Source: Bifidobacterium choladohabitans
Lineage (GTDB): Bacteria > Actinomycetota > Actinomycetes > Actinomycetales > Bifidobacteriaceae
Direction: 5' to 3'
Length of the DNA stretch: 64,000 nt
NCBI RefSeq assembly: GCF_016102005.1
Contig: NZ_JACFPL010000002.1
Span: 124,001 to 188,000, forward strand
Shown: positions 35,001 through 46,131 of the stretch, in pieces
Layout: the number at the start of each line of letters is the position of its first letter
Numbering within the stretch: the first letter of the stretch is position 1
Notes under the pieces: generated by a model
Seen by the model: the letters and a program-made list of their open reading frames with translations, nothing else
Told to the model about the DNA's origin: nothing
The model's database searches: none
Position numbers and translations under genes: made by a program

Positions 35001-35190
35001 CAAAGCCAGGTTGCGCACAGGATCCGTTCTGCAGGGTGCGACTGTGAAAGAGACCAATTCCTTGGAGGACGGACCTGTGCCCGAGGGTGTGCGGCCAGGC
35101 CTGTGCTCCGAACAGGGTGCACAAGCTGATGGGGCCTTGCTGGATCTTGTTCCCTTCCAGTTCACCACATTGAGACTCTCCAGGCGCTGA
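32041..35190 (+). CDS. GH38 alpha-mannosidase
   Basis: A 1049-residue zinc-dependent retaining alpha-mannosidase of family GH38. An N-terminal domain of about 260 residues precedes the catalytic barrel with GHSHIDSAWLWP (278-289), whose His and Asp bind zinc, and WEPDSFGYTGQFP (390-402), with nucleophile Asp393. The three-helix domain and large C-terminal beta-sandwich follow. There is no signal peptide, so it trims alpha-mannose inside the cell. GAGGAGG lies 10 bases upstream of the start. It opens an operon with an ABC importer and a GH5 enzyme, which points to high-mannose or core N-glycan fragments as substrate. Confidence 0.92.
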   Translation: MQLKIERVLDKCDRVMRQRVLPKIERPMGKVQVRSFVISGEPIPSSEFFEKVQSKSVDFRPLSLGDTWGTTWGTTWMEVTGRVDADWATRAPVELVVDLGWHPDAPGGHFEAQAYRSDGSIIKAVNPRNRWIPLDGTDLDGNPIHEEASVINADGTFTIYLEAACNPLLLGTPAFVETELGEGTTGRADEPNVLKQMDVCHFDHEVWNYYMDLEVTAQLIRECNESQPRYWRLGKALQRSLNIYDERDLATLAPARQALAGVLAVPATPSALDHAAVGHSHIDSAWLWPKRETRRKVARTVSNMLALMERDPQFIYAMSSPQQYAWLEEDHPDLFARVKQRIQEGRFIPVGGMWVESDGMLPSGESLTRQFTYGKRYYREHLGVDTTVVWEPDSFGYTGQFPQIARRAGMTSFLSQKISWNDTTKFPHHTFDWQGIDGTAIFTHFPPMDTYASSMTARELNHSEENYQDKDISTRALVLFGYGDGGGGTTREMLGRYDRLHDVEGSAKVRYQAPADFFRQSEEEIRKEAGSEMPVWKGELYLELHRKTLTSQQDMKRGCRQEEAMLRTVEYLCAYAGLVDDSYTYPRQELDEIWRTLLLNQFHDILPGSAISWVHRLAREDYRRDIARLEQIGDEAACVIASAQPQAPMVSDAKLVPMEGKGQTAWEAVGPVHAQEGPEGIRPVQVSQEGDGFVMDNGLIRAVVASDGKVHSILDRTSGRDLVPQGSSVGGYELFKDEPYMWDAWDLERDALLTASPVDDPVTVESLDSGVRVSRRHGETTIVTTIGLTPGSRQLDFTADVDWHQDEQLLKVDIPVAVQARYAQFECQYGFIDRPIQKNNAAEEAQFESCTHRFVRISDDDLAVGVVNASTYGGDTTPIHYDEKAGKEAGTLVRLTLLSAPVFPDPHTDRGKHSFAWSIVPGDTQADILQAAYALNAPVFHHGLPAVEPLAAVEDIQGTTVIDWIKTADDDSDDVIVRVYNPDSSPSKARLRTGSVLQGATVKETNSLEDGPVPEGVRPGLCSEQGAQADGALLDLVPFQFTTLRLSRR

Positions 35191-35212
35191 ATCGCCTGAC
35201 CAAGGGTGTCTG

Positions 35213-35248
35213 TCCGGCCGGTTCGCTCGTCGTTTTGGACCGGCCGGA
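35213..35248 (+). terminator. Hairpin between the mannosidase and binding-protein genes
   Basis: A perfect 10-bp stem TCCGGCCGGT/ACCGGCCGGA with a 16-base loop and no T-run after it. It may be an attenuator or a structure that protects the downstream mRNA so that the binding protein is made in excess. Confidence 0.5.
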
Positions 35249-35291
35249 AGCTCCACAAAGAAGTGAGTAGTAAAAAAGAAAGGAAGCTCCG

Positions 35292-36593
35292 ATGAGAGCA
35301 CTGAAGAAGGTAGCAGTATTGATCTGCACGACTGCCATGGCGGGTTCGTTGGCGGCGTGCGGAGGAAGCAACAGCAGTTCAGGCGGGTCGAAAGACGGCA
35401 AGCCGTCAGGCGAGATCTCCTTCCAGACCTGGAACCTGAAGAACGACAAGTACACTCCGTATTTCAAAAACCTGATTTCGACCTATGAGAAGTCGCATCC
35501 CGGCACCACCATCAAGTGGATCGATCAGCCCTCGGACAACTATGAACAGAAGCTGTCCGCCGACGCAGCAGCCAACTCCCTGCCCGACATCATCGATGCC
35601 GGCCCCTCCCTGATGTATGGCCTGGCCAAGGCCGGGGCCCTGATGAACATCAGCAAGGAAGCTCCCAAGGCTGAAAACAACTATTACAAGAATGCCTGGG
35701 ATGCAGTCACCTTCAAGGGCAAGGACATCGAGGAGGGAGCCTACGGCTTCCCCTGGTACGTCAACGATGGACCGACCTATTACAACACTGAGCTCATGCA
35801 GAAGTGTGGACTGGACCCCAACAAGCTGCCTGTGACCTGGGACGACTACTTCTCTCAGGCGGACACCATGGTCAATAGCGGCTGTGGGGCCTACATGTCC
35901 ACCATGATGGGAAGCTCCGTCGATGACTATGCATCGGCCGGCATCCCCATCATGAACAAGGATCACACCAAGTACGTCTTCAATTCCCCTGATGCCGTCA
36001 AGCATCTGCAGCGCTTCGTCGACCTGTATAACAAGAAGGGAATCCCGCCGGAGGCTCTGAGCGCACAGTGGTCTCAGCAGGGCGAATTCTTCCAGAAGGG
36101 CTCCATCGTGGCCATGGGCGGCAGCGCCTACTCGGCGGCGGATTTCAAGCAGAACTCTCCAGACCTGTACAAGCATCTGGCTGTGGGCACCAAGATCAGC
36201 GATCAGGGCAAGTCCGCCAGCCTGGCCTTTGAGATGCTGGCCGTCAACGCCCAGACCAAGAACAAGACGCTCGCTCTGGACTTCGTCCAGTATGTGACCA
36301 ATGCCAAGAACCAGCTGGAATTCGCCAAGAAGTCCAACACCTTCCCCTCCAGCAAGGGCGGTCTTGATGATCCCTACTACGCCAACATCGACACCAGCGA
36401 TGTTCAGGGCAAGGCCCTGAAGATCACTCTGAACTCCGTAAAGAATGGATACTCAAGCCGTCCTGCCGAGTTCACCGATGCCAATGGCAACCGTTACCTG
36501 CAACAGCAGGCCGCTCTGGCCCTGCAGGGCAAGCAGACAGCCAAGGAGTCCTTGGACAAGGCCGTCAAGTACGCCAACGAGAAGCTGCAGTAA
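35292..36593 (+). CDS. ABC sugar importer, solute-binding lipoprotein (second glycan operon)
   Basis: A 433-residue CUT1-family binding protein. The signal peptide ends with lipobox LAAC (Cys23), followed by a Ser/Gly linker and ISFQTWNLKNDKYTPYFKNL of the first lobe. Further motifs are NSLPDIIDAGPSLMYGLAKAG, AYGFPWYVNDGPTYYNTELM and GSIVAMGGSAYSAADF. It is only distantly similar to the binding protein at 27333, so the two importers probably take different glycan fragments. Its stop is two bases before the next start. Confidence 0.88.
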   Translation: MRALKKVAVLICTTAMAGSLAACGGSNSSSGGSKDGKPSGEISFQTWNLKNDKYTPYFKNLISTYEKSHPGTTIKWIDQPSDNYEQKLSADAAANSLPDIIDAGPSLMYGLAKAGALMNISKEAPKAENNYYKNAWDAVTFKGKDIEEGAYGFPWYVNDGPTYYNTELMQKCGLDPNKLPVTWDDYFSQADTMVNSGCGAYMSTMMGSSVDDYASAGIPIMNKDHTKYVFNSPDAVKHLQRFVDLYNKKGIPPEALSAQWSQQGEFFQKGSIVAMGGSAYSAADFKQNSPDLYKHLAVGTKISDQGKSASLAFEMLAVNAQTKNKTLALDFVQYVTNAKNQLEFAKKSNTFPSSKGGLDDPYYANIDTSDVQGKALKITLNSVKNGYSSRPAEFTDANGNRYLQQQAALALQGKQTAKESLDKAVKYANEKLQ

Positions 36594-36595
36594 CT

Positions 36596-37567
36596 ATGCG
36601 CCGCACCGACTCTTCCGCCATCCGGCCGAAGGCTTCCGCCCTCGGCCGGCACGGTGGGTCCCAGGCCGGGGTCCAAGGCGGCAAGGGGACCCACTGGACC
36701 ACGACCCTAGCCCCCTACCTCTTTGTCTTCCCGGCCTTTGCCATCGTCTTCGTCTTCGTCATCGTAGCTGCGCTGAATACCTGCCGGCTGGCCTTTACTG
36801 ATTCCACGTTGTTGCGCCCGGGCAAGTTCGTGGGCATCGAGAACTTCGTAAAGATTGTGCATGACGACTATTTCTGGACCGCGTTGCTCAATTCCTCACT
36901 GTACGTGGTCTGTGTGGTCCCCTTTATGGTCATCCTTCCCCTGATACTGGCCAACCTGGTCAAAGGGAACTCCAGAATCATGGGGTTCTTCAGAACCTCC
37001 TTCTACACTCCTGTGGTCATGTCGGCAGTGGTGGTGGGAATGATATGGACCAACCTGTTGGATCCCAAGGGGCTGGTCAATTCAGTTCTGGAGTCCTTGC
37101 ACATCATCCACAGCCCGATTCCATTTCTCAGCGATCGCTGGCTGATACTGTTCACTTCCATGTTCGTCACCATCTGGCTGGGTCTGGGATACTACATGGT
37201 CATCTACCTGACCGCGCTGGCCAACATCGACGTCTCCCTCTACGAGGCCGCCTCACTGGATGGGGCAGGACCGGTAAGGCAATTCCTGTATGTCACCATC
37301 CCAGGAGTGAGATCCACCATCGTGCTGATCATGATGCTGTCCACCATTGCGGCCTTCCGTGTGTTCAACGAGATCTACGTGCTCACCAACGGCACGGCTG
37401 GTCCCGGCGGCGAGGACATCACCATGTCCATGCTCATCCAGAGGGAGGGCACGGGCATCCAGGCCAGGACGGGCTATGCCAGTGCTCTGTCACTGATTGT
37501 CCTGGTTGTGGTCGGAGCCATGCTGATTCTGCAGCAGATTATCCAGAAGCGGGGGGAGGACTCATGA
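36596..37567 (+). CDS. ABC sugar importer permease, MalF-like (second glycan operon)
   Basis: A 323-residue permease with a longer N-terminal cytoplasmic part (about 40 residues) and six helices. The EAA loop is YEAASLDGAGPVRQFLYVTI. It begins two bases after the binding-protein gene and overlaps the next permease gene by ATGA. Confidence 0.9.
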   Translation: MRRTDSSAIRPKASALGRHGGSQAGVQGGKGTHWTTTLAPYLFVFPAFAIVFVFVIVAALNTCRLAFTDSTLLRPGKFVGIENFVKIVHDDYFWTALLNSSLYVVCVVPFMVILPLILANLVKGNSRIMGFFRTSFYTPVVMSAVVVGMIWTNLLDPKGLVNSVLESLHIIHSPIPFLSDRWLILFTSMFVTIWLGLGYYMVIYLTALANIDVSLYEAASLDGAGPVRQFLYVTIPGVRSTIVLIMMLSTIAAFRVFNEIYVLTNGTAGPGGEDITMSMLIQREGTGIQARTGYASALSLIVLVVVGAMLILQQIIQKRGEDS

Positions 37568-38403
37568 AAAGCGGTCACTCCAAAGTCACTGTTGGCAAGG
37601 TTATTCAGTATCTTGTGCTCATACTGGTCTTCATCCTGCTTGTGGGGCCCTTCGTCTGGGAGCTCTCGCTCTCCTTCAAGGGCAAGGGCGACAATGTCTA
37701 TGCGGTTCCGCCCTATATCATCCCGAAGACGCCCACCTGGAACAATTACATATCCGTCTTCAGGCAGGTTCCGGTCTTCCGGTACATGCTGAACACGGTG
37801 ATCGTCGCCATACTTTCCATCGGAGGCAACGTCATCTTCTCAACCATGGCCGGATATGCGCTGGGCCGGCTCAAGTGGCGCGGACGCAACCTGCTCTTCA
37901 CGATTTTCATGGGCACCATGGTCATCCCCGTCGAAGGTGTGGTCATCTCCCAGTTTCTGATTGTTAGAAGCGTCGGTCTGCAGAACACCCTCTTGGCTGT
38001 CGCCCTGCCTGGCATGGTGGGTGCCGTCAACATTCTGCTCATGACCAATGCTTTCAGGGGCATCCCGGACGAGCTTGAGGAGGCGGCCGAGGTGGACGGC
38101 GCCAATCTTTGGCAACGGTTCTACCGGATCTGCGTGCCTCAGGTCAAAGGCACCATGACCGTCGTCGGCATCTTCGCCTTCGTGGGAGCCTGGAATGATT
38201 TCCTCTGGCCCCTGATTGTCATCTCCGACGAGTCAAACTACACGCTCACTCTGGGCATGAACCGACTCAAGGGTATGTTCATTTCGGATCCCAGATTGAT
38301 AGCAGCGGGGGCCCTGGTCTCCCTGATACCGATCCTGGTCTTCTTCGCCTGCTTCCAACGCTACTTCTTCCGTGGTCTGGAACAGGGTGGCATCAAGGAA
38401 TAG
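37564..38403 (+). CDS. ABC sugar importer permease, MalG-like (second glycan operon)
   Basis: A 279-residue permease with six helices and EAA loop EEAAEVDGANLWQRFYRICV. Its ATG at 37564 overlaps the TGA of the previous gene (ATGA), a sign of coupled translation; longer in-frame starts upstream run antiparallel to nothing useful and lie inside the preceding gene. No ATPase is encoded in the operon. Confidence 0.9.
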   Translation: MKSGHSKVTVGKVIQYLVLILVFILLVGPFVWELSLSFKGKGDNVYAVPPYIIPKTPTWNNYISVFRQVPVFRYMLNTVIVAILSIGGNVIFSTMAGYALGRLKWRGRNLLFTIFMGTMVIPVEGVVISQFLIVRSVGLQNTLLAVALPGMVGAVNILLMTNAFRGIPDELEEAAEVDGANLWQRFYRICVPQVKGTMTVVGIFAFVGAWNDFLWPLIVISDESNYTLTLGMNRLKGMFISDPRLIAAGALVSLIPILVFFACFQRYFFRGLEQGGIKE

Positions 38404-38410
38404 CGTTATC

Positions 38411-39703
38411 ATGAAATTTGGAGTCAATTACACCCCCTCCCATAACTGGTTCTATTTTTGGCTGCATCCGGATTGGGATGCCGTCGCCAAAGACCTCGAC
38501 GACATTGCCTCCCTCGGGCTGGATCATATCCGCATCTTCCCGCTGTGGACGATTCTTCAGCCCAACAGGACCTGGATCAATGATGCAGCCCTGGACGACC
38601 TGAGGCATATGGCCGCCCTGGCGGATGAGCGGGGATTGGATGTCTATTCGGATGTGATCCAGGGGCACATGTCCAGTTTTGACTTTGTGCCCTCCTGGCT
38701 GGTCTCATGGCATGAAACCAATATGTTTAGGGATTCGGACGCAGTCCAGGCGCAGGCCCGGTTGGTCGCTGCGGTCTATGAGGCCCTGGCGGACCTGCAG
38801 CATTTCCGCGGTCTGACCATTGGAAACGAATGCAACCAGTTCACTGACCATGTCCATCCGCGTCGAATGCCTTGCACCTCCGAGGAGGCTGAAGACTGGC
38901 TGCAGGAGCTGCTGACTCCGTTGAGGGAGAGGGCATCCCAGGAGGGCCGTGTGCTCCTCCATTCCGAAAACGATGCGACTTGGTATCAGGATGGCCACGC
39001 CTTTCTTCCGCGATATGCATCCAACATCGGAGACATGACCTGCATTCATTCCTGGGTTTTCAACGGAGCCGCGCAGGAGTGCGGCCCCTTGGCTGAGGAG
39101 AGCACGCGTCATGCCGAGTACCTGGTGGAGCTGTCGAAGGCCTTTGCCAGTCAGCCCCACCGGCAGGTTTGGTTGCAGGAAATCGGTGCACCGCTCAATG
39201 TAATGAGTGCAGGGCAGGCCGCTGACTTTTGTAGGTCTTCGGTGGAGCATGCTCTCGATTGCAGCGACATGTTCGGCGTCACCTGGTGGTGCTCGCATGA
39301 CGTCGACCAGCAATTCGGCGATTTCCCTCCCTTTGAGCATCAGCTGGGTCTGTTCGATCAAGACAAGCACCTCAAGCCCATAGGCCAGGCCTTCGCCCAG
39401 GCGGTGAAGGACTACTCAGGCAAGCAGGATTCTCGGCCCAGGCCCACGGCTCTGGTCGTTGATGTGGACGAGCACGATGATCCCCTACTCAGATCTGCCT
39501 GCGCGCCTGGCGGGTCCATCTTCAATAAGTGGATGGAACTCAGCCGTCAGGGTGCAAGGCCGACCCTGGTCACCTCCCTGCATGCGGCGGATCGCAGCTG
39601 GCTGCAGGACAGGGGCATAAGCGAGTGCATCGCCGTCAAATCTGTTGGCGGAAGCTCCTACAGCGCCGTATCCGACCCATCCCTCCTGCGGAAAAAGTCC
39701 TGA
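38411..39703 (+). CDS. GH5-type glycosidase, probable beta-mannosidase of the GH5_18 kind
   Basis: A 430-residue clan GH-A barrel enzyme. The acid/base motif is LTIGNECNQF (Asn139-Glu140) and the nucleophile motif WLQEIGAP (Glu257), with HSW and WWCSHDVDQQFGDFP near the active site. Bifidobacterial GH5_18 enzymes cleave the Man-beta-1,4-GlcNAc core of N-glycans, and the GH38 neighbour fits that role: after alpha-mannose removal this enzyme would split the remaining disaccharide. There is no signal peptide, hence cytoplasmic. The ATG at 38411 lies 7 bases after the permease stop, with AAGGAA upstream. The last 70 residues form a tail I do not recognise. The subfamily assignment is inferred from context and recall. 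Confidence 0.7.
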   Translation: MKFGVNYTPSHNWFYFWLHPDWDAVAKDLDDIASLGLDHIRIFPLWTILQPNRTWINDAALDDLRHMAALADERGLDVYSDVIQGHMSSFDFVPSWLVSWHETNMFRDSDAVQAQARLVAAVYEALADLQHFRGLTIGNECNQFTDHVHPRRMPCTSEEAEDWLQELLTPLRERASQEGRVLLHSENDATWYQDGHAFLPRYASNIGDMTCIHSWVFNGAAQECGPLAEESTRHAEYLVELSKAFASQPHRQVWLQEIGAPLNVMSAGQAADFCRSSVEHALDCSDMFGVTWWCSHDVDQQFGDFPPFEHQLGLFDQDKHLKPIGQAFAQAVKDYSGKQDSRPRPTALVVDVDEHDDPLLRSACAPGGSIFNKWMELSRQGARPTLVTSLHAADRSWLQDRGISECIAVKSVGGSSYSAVSDPSLLRKKS

Positions 39704-39740
39704 CCGCGACATACCCGACTTCCAGTTTCTGCTACAGTTT

Positions 39741-39788
39741 CGTCTGAGGTTAGAATGTGAGCGGTAACAAGCTTTTTGGCCTCAGACG
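39741..39788. promoter_or_regulatory. Regulatory region of the lacI-type gene, with nested inverted repeats
   Basis: Arms CGTCTGAGG (39741-39749) and CCTCAGACG (39780-39788) enclose TGTGAGCGGTAACA (39756-39769), a TGT-N3-CG-N3-ACA palindrome of the LacI family that overlaps a -10-like TAGAAT (39751-39756). A related site lies at 41079-41092 before the beta-galactosidase gene, which suggests autoregulation. The outer repeat may act as the terminator of the glycan operon. Confidence 0.6.
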
Positions 39789-39932
39789 AGGTTGTCGACC
39801 ATGGTTTTGTGCTGATGAGGGTCTAAGTTAGGGTTAGAGGCCGATATGCGTGTACGCCTAAAGTGTGTGGCAGGCAGTCTGGTTTGCTAAGTCGGCCGAG
39901 CCGGATCACGGGTGTCGACGAGGATGGTTGAT

Positions 39933-41024
39933 ATGAGGTGGCGCATGGGCGGCGAGTCCGATGGCGGAGAAACAGAAGCCAGGGTCAACCTCAAAGACAT
40001 AGCCAACGAACTGGGGATATCCCAGACCGCGGTTTCCTTCGCCATCAATGATAAGCCCGGAGTCTCCATCCAGACCAAGCGCAGGGTTCGCGAAGCGGCT
40101 GCCAGGATGGGTTGGAAGCCAGTATACGCAGCCCAGGCCTTGGGCAGTTCCAGGACCATGACAGTCGGTTTCGCTCCGGCCAGGTCCATGGATGCCTTCC
40201 AAACCGAAGGATTCATGCTGCATTTCATGGCCGGCATCCACGCCTCCCTGAGCCGGTCGGGCTACGGCCTGCTCTTTCGCCCGTGCGCCACGTTGGACGA
40301 GGAGCTGGATACTTATCGGGACTGGGCCAGACGCAAGCGGGTCGATGGGGTGGTGCTGGTGGATCTTCTTTCCAATGATCCCAGGCCGCGGCTCCTGCAT
40401 AATCTAGGTCTGCCCGCAGTCTTGGCCGGGGGGCCGGACTCGGACAACTACCTGCCCTCGCTGTCCATCGACGATTCCAGAACCATGACGACGATCATGA
40501 ACCATCTGAGCTCGCGTGGGCATGCCCGGATTGCTTATTTGTCGGGGGATGAAAACCTTGACTACAGCCGAGCCCGTGTCTCCTCCTTCAAGGAGTTCGT
40601 CCGTCGGAAGAATCTGGGGGAGCCGAAGGTGGAGTTCACGGACTTCATCCCGGATAAGGCAGCCTCACTCACTCTTCGTCTCTCGTCTGGAGACAATCCG
40701 TATACGGCTTTTATCTATGAGAACGAGATCATGGCTGCGGCCAGTCTGCGCGTAATGCTGGAAAACAGGATGACGCCCAATAATATTGCGGCCTCTGATT
40801 CGGCTTATATGAGTCTGCCGGCCATGGTCAGCTTCGAGGACAGCTTCATCTGTCAGAGTACTTATCCCTCCATCACGTCGGTCCATCGTGATGCCGGGCT
40901 CTACGGCACCAAGGTGGCCAACCTGCTTCTGAAGATATTCCGAGGGGAGCAGGTAGGGGGCAACCGCCGCATCCTGACCCCCAAGCTGGTCATCCGCGAG
41001 AGCACGGCGCGTCCGGTTCGATGA
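39933..41024 (+). CDS. LacI-family transcriptional regulator
   Basis: About 363 residues. The helix-turn-helix reads VNLKDIANELGISQTAVSFA followed by INDKPGVS, then the hinge AAQALGSSRT and a periplasmic-binding-like sugar domain (GFAPARSMDA, RVDGVVLVDLLSNDPR, GGPDSDNYLPSLSIDD). Possible starts are GTG 39912 and ATGs at 39924, 39933 and 39945; 39933 has AGGATGG five bases upstream, but the choice is uncertain. Operator-like palindromes lie before this gene and before the beta-galactosidase gene, its most likely target. Whether it also acts on the ACTAAA-type operators of the glycan operons cannot be told. Confidence 0.85.
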   Translation: MRWRMGGESDGGETEARVNLKDIANELGISQTAVSFAINDKPGVSIQTKRRVREAAARMGWKPVYAAQALGSSRTMTVGFAPARSMDAFQTEGFMLHFMAGIHASLSRSGYGLLFRPCATLDEELDTYRDWARRKRVDGVVLVDLLSNDPRPRLLHNLGLPAVLAGGPDSDNYLPSLSIDDSRTMTTIMNHLSSRGHARIAYLSGDENLDYSRARVSSFKEFVRRKNLGEPKVEFTDFIPDKAASLTLRLSSGDNPYTAFIYENEIMAAASLRVMLENRMTPNNIAASDSAYMSLPAMVSFEDSFICQSTYPSITSVHRDAGLYGTKVANLLLKIFRGEQVGGNRRILTPKLVIRESTARPVR

Positions 41025-41061
41025 AACCCGTGACAACTGCCGGGAATGGTGTGCTATGTAA

Positions 41062-44376
<3,315 letters not shown>

Positions 44377-44382
44377 CACAGG

Positions 44383-44408
44383 CTGGCGGGGCCTTTCATC
44401 CCCGCCAG
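44383..44408. terminator. Bidirectional hairpin between lacZ and xylB
   Basis: A perfect 9-bp stem CTGGCGGGG/CCCCGCCAG with loop CCTTTCAT between convergent genes. It overlaps the last codons of xylB. No long T-run is present. Confidence 0.6.
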
Positions 44409-45937
44409 CGCAGGTACTGCTGGTAGACCTGCTCACAGGGGGCTCCGGTCAGCGTGGTCTCGACGTCCACCGGCCAGACGGGTGGCTCCTCTTCCCCGGT
44501 CAGAGCCCAGACCGCCTGACGGGCCGCACCGATGGCCACATACTCGTCCGGCCGGGGCAGCTGCACATCCATGCCCAGGATTCCCGGGGCATAGGCTCTG
44601 ACCGCCGGAGACTTGGCGCCGCCGCCGACCAGGAGGATCCTGGAGACCGTGGTGCCCAGTCGTTTCAGCAGCTCCAGGCAGTCACGCTGGGAGCAGAGCA
44701 GGCCTTCCACAAATGCCCTGGCCAGGTTGGTACGGGTGGTGTTGGCCAGGGTCAGCCCCTCCAGCCTGGCGTGGGCATCCGGGCGGTTGGGGGTGCGCTC
44801 GCCGTTGAAGTAGGGGATCAGGGTGATGCCCTCGGCCCCCGGCGTGGACTTCTCCGCCAGCTCGGCCAGACCGTCATAATCCGTCCCCAGGGCGGCCAGG
44901 CCCGCATCCAGGATGCGTGACGCGTTGATGGTGCAGGCCAGGGGCAGCCAGTGGCCGGTGGCATCCGCGAATCCGGTCACCGAGGCGCTCATGTCATAGG
45001 CGGGGACCGGGCTGACCGCTGCAGCGACACCCGAGGTTCCCAGGGATATGGAGACGTCGCCCACCTGCATGGCCAGGCCCAGGGCCGTCATGGCGTTGTC
45101 GCCTCCGCCCGGTGCGATGATGCAGCCGCCGGGCACATCTCTGCCGGCGACGCGGGGGTCGGCCTTGGCTCCGACCTGGTGGGGGCCGAGAACCTTAGGC
45201 AGAATCACACGCTCAGCCATGCCGTCGGGCAGGGCCATGGCCAGCAGGTCACGCCGATAGCGGTCGGCGGCTGGGTCGTAGTAGCCGGTGCCTGAGGCAT
45301 CCGAGCGATCGGTGAAGAGATCCTCCAGCCAGGGTTCGGTTCCCGGGTCGGCCATGGGCCCATGACCTGCGATGACCCAGCTCAACCAGTCGTGGGGGAG
45401 GCATATGGCCGCGATGGCCCTGGCATGATCCGGCTCCACCCGGCTGACCCAGGCCACCTTGGTGATGGTCAGCGAGGCTACGGGGGAGGAGCCCACAGCA
45501 CGAACCCAGGCCTGCTTGCCCCGCATGGCCAGGTCCTGATCCGAGTCCGGGTCCTTGTCTGACCTATCGTTTTCCGCCTGGTAGCTTTCAGCCTCGCCGG
45601 TCTTGGATCTGGCCAGCCGGATGATGAGATCGTCGGCATCAGGAGCCGAACGCGTGTCGTTCCAGAGCAGGGCATCCCTGATCACCTGCCCCTGGCGGTC
45701 CAGCAATACCATGCCGTGCTGCTGGCCGCCCACGCTGATGGCCGAGACATCGTTCAGGCCTCCCGCCTGGGCTGAAGCCTCCTGAAAGGCCTTCCACCAG
45801 GCCATGGGATCGACGCTGGTGCCTGCCGGGTGAGGAGCCTTGCCGAAGCGGACCAGCCGACCGGTCCGGGCTTCGGTGACCCTCACCTTGCAGGACTGGG
45901 TCGATGTGTCCACTCCCGCCACCAGGATCTCATTCAT
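44396..45937 (-). CDS. xylB: Xylulokinase
   Basis: A 513-residue FGGY-family kinase that phosphorylates D-xylulose. The first domain begins VAGVDTSTQSCKV, and SVGGQQHGMVLLD is the xylulose-binding motif. LLWNDTRS, GGGDNAMTALG (which includes the catalytic Asp), SLGTSGVAAAV and ILLVGGGAKSPAVRAYAPGI follow in order, the latter for ATP binding. A charged insertion of about 30 residues (GEAESYQAENDRSDKDPDSD) lies after LIIRLARSK. The ATG at 45937 is preceded by GAGGAGG, while upstream ATGs are not. It is divergent from a ROK repressor and far from xylA. Confidence 0.93.
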   Translation of the reverse strand: MNEILVAGVDTSTQSCKVRVTEARTGRLVRFGKAPHPAGTSVDPMAWWKAFQEASAQAGGLNDVSAISVGGQQHGMVLLDRQGQVIRDALLWNDTRSAPDADDLIIRLARSKTGEAESYQAENDRSDKDPDSDQDLAMRGKQAWVRAVGSSPVASLTITKVAWVSRVEPDHARAIAAICLPHDWLSWVIAGHGPMADPGTEPWLEDLFTDRSDASGTGYYDPAADRYRRDLLAMALPDGMAERVILPKVLGPHQVGAKADPRVAGRDVPGGCIIAPGGGDNAMTALGLAMQVGDVSISLGTSGVAAAVSPVPAYDMSASVTGFADATGHWLPLACTINASRILDAGLAALGTDYDGLAELAEKSTPGAEGITLIPYFNGERTPNRPDAHARLEGLTLANTTRTNLARAFVEGLLCSQRDCLELLKRLGTTVSRILLVGGGAKSPAVRAYAPGILGMDVQLPRPDEYVAIGAARQAVWALTGEEEPPVWPVDVETTLTGAPCEQVYQQYLRWRG

Positions 45938-45995
45938 GTCAGCCTCCTCGCTTTCCGGGCTCCTGTCTGTGGAGTACTCCATCATAGTATCTCAA

Positions 45996-46015
45996 TTATT
46001 AAATCGATAAACTAA
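45996..46015. promoter_or_regulatory. Probable ROK/XylR operator between xylB and its regulator
   Basis: TTATTAAATCGATAAACTAA, an imperfect palindrome centred on CG in an otherwise G/C-rich gap. It is placed where it could control xylB and the divergent regulator gene. Confidence 0.5.
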
Positions 46016-46131
46016 ATGGCCTTGCTCCGGGTGCCTCTCAATTGCTGACCTGCCGTCGGGCTGGAACGTAAGATGTTGAAGAGGCCCAGGATTCAGCGGG
46101 CCTATCTTCCCTCATGAAAGGTTGCTGAACC

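Noticed and set aside
33520-35301. 593-residue reverse-strand frame
   Set aside because: Antisense to the GH38 gene and without family motifs.
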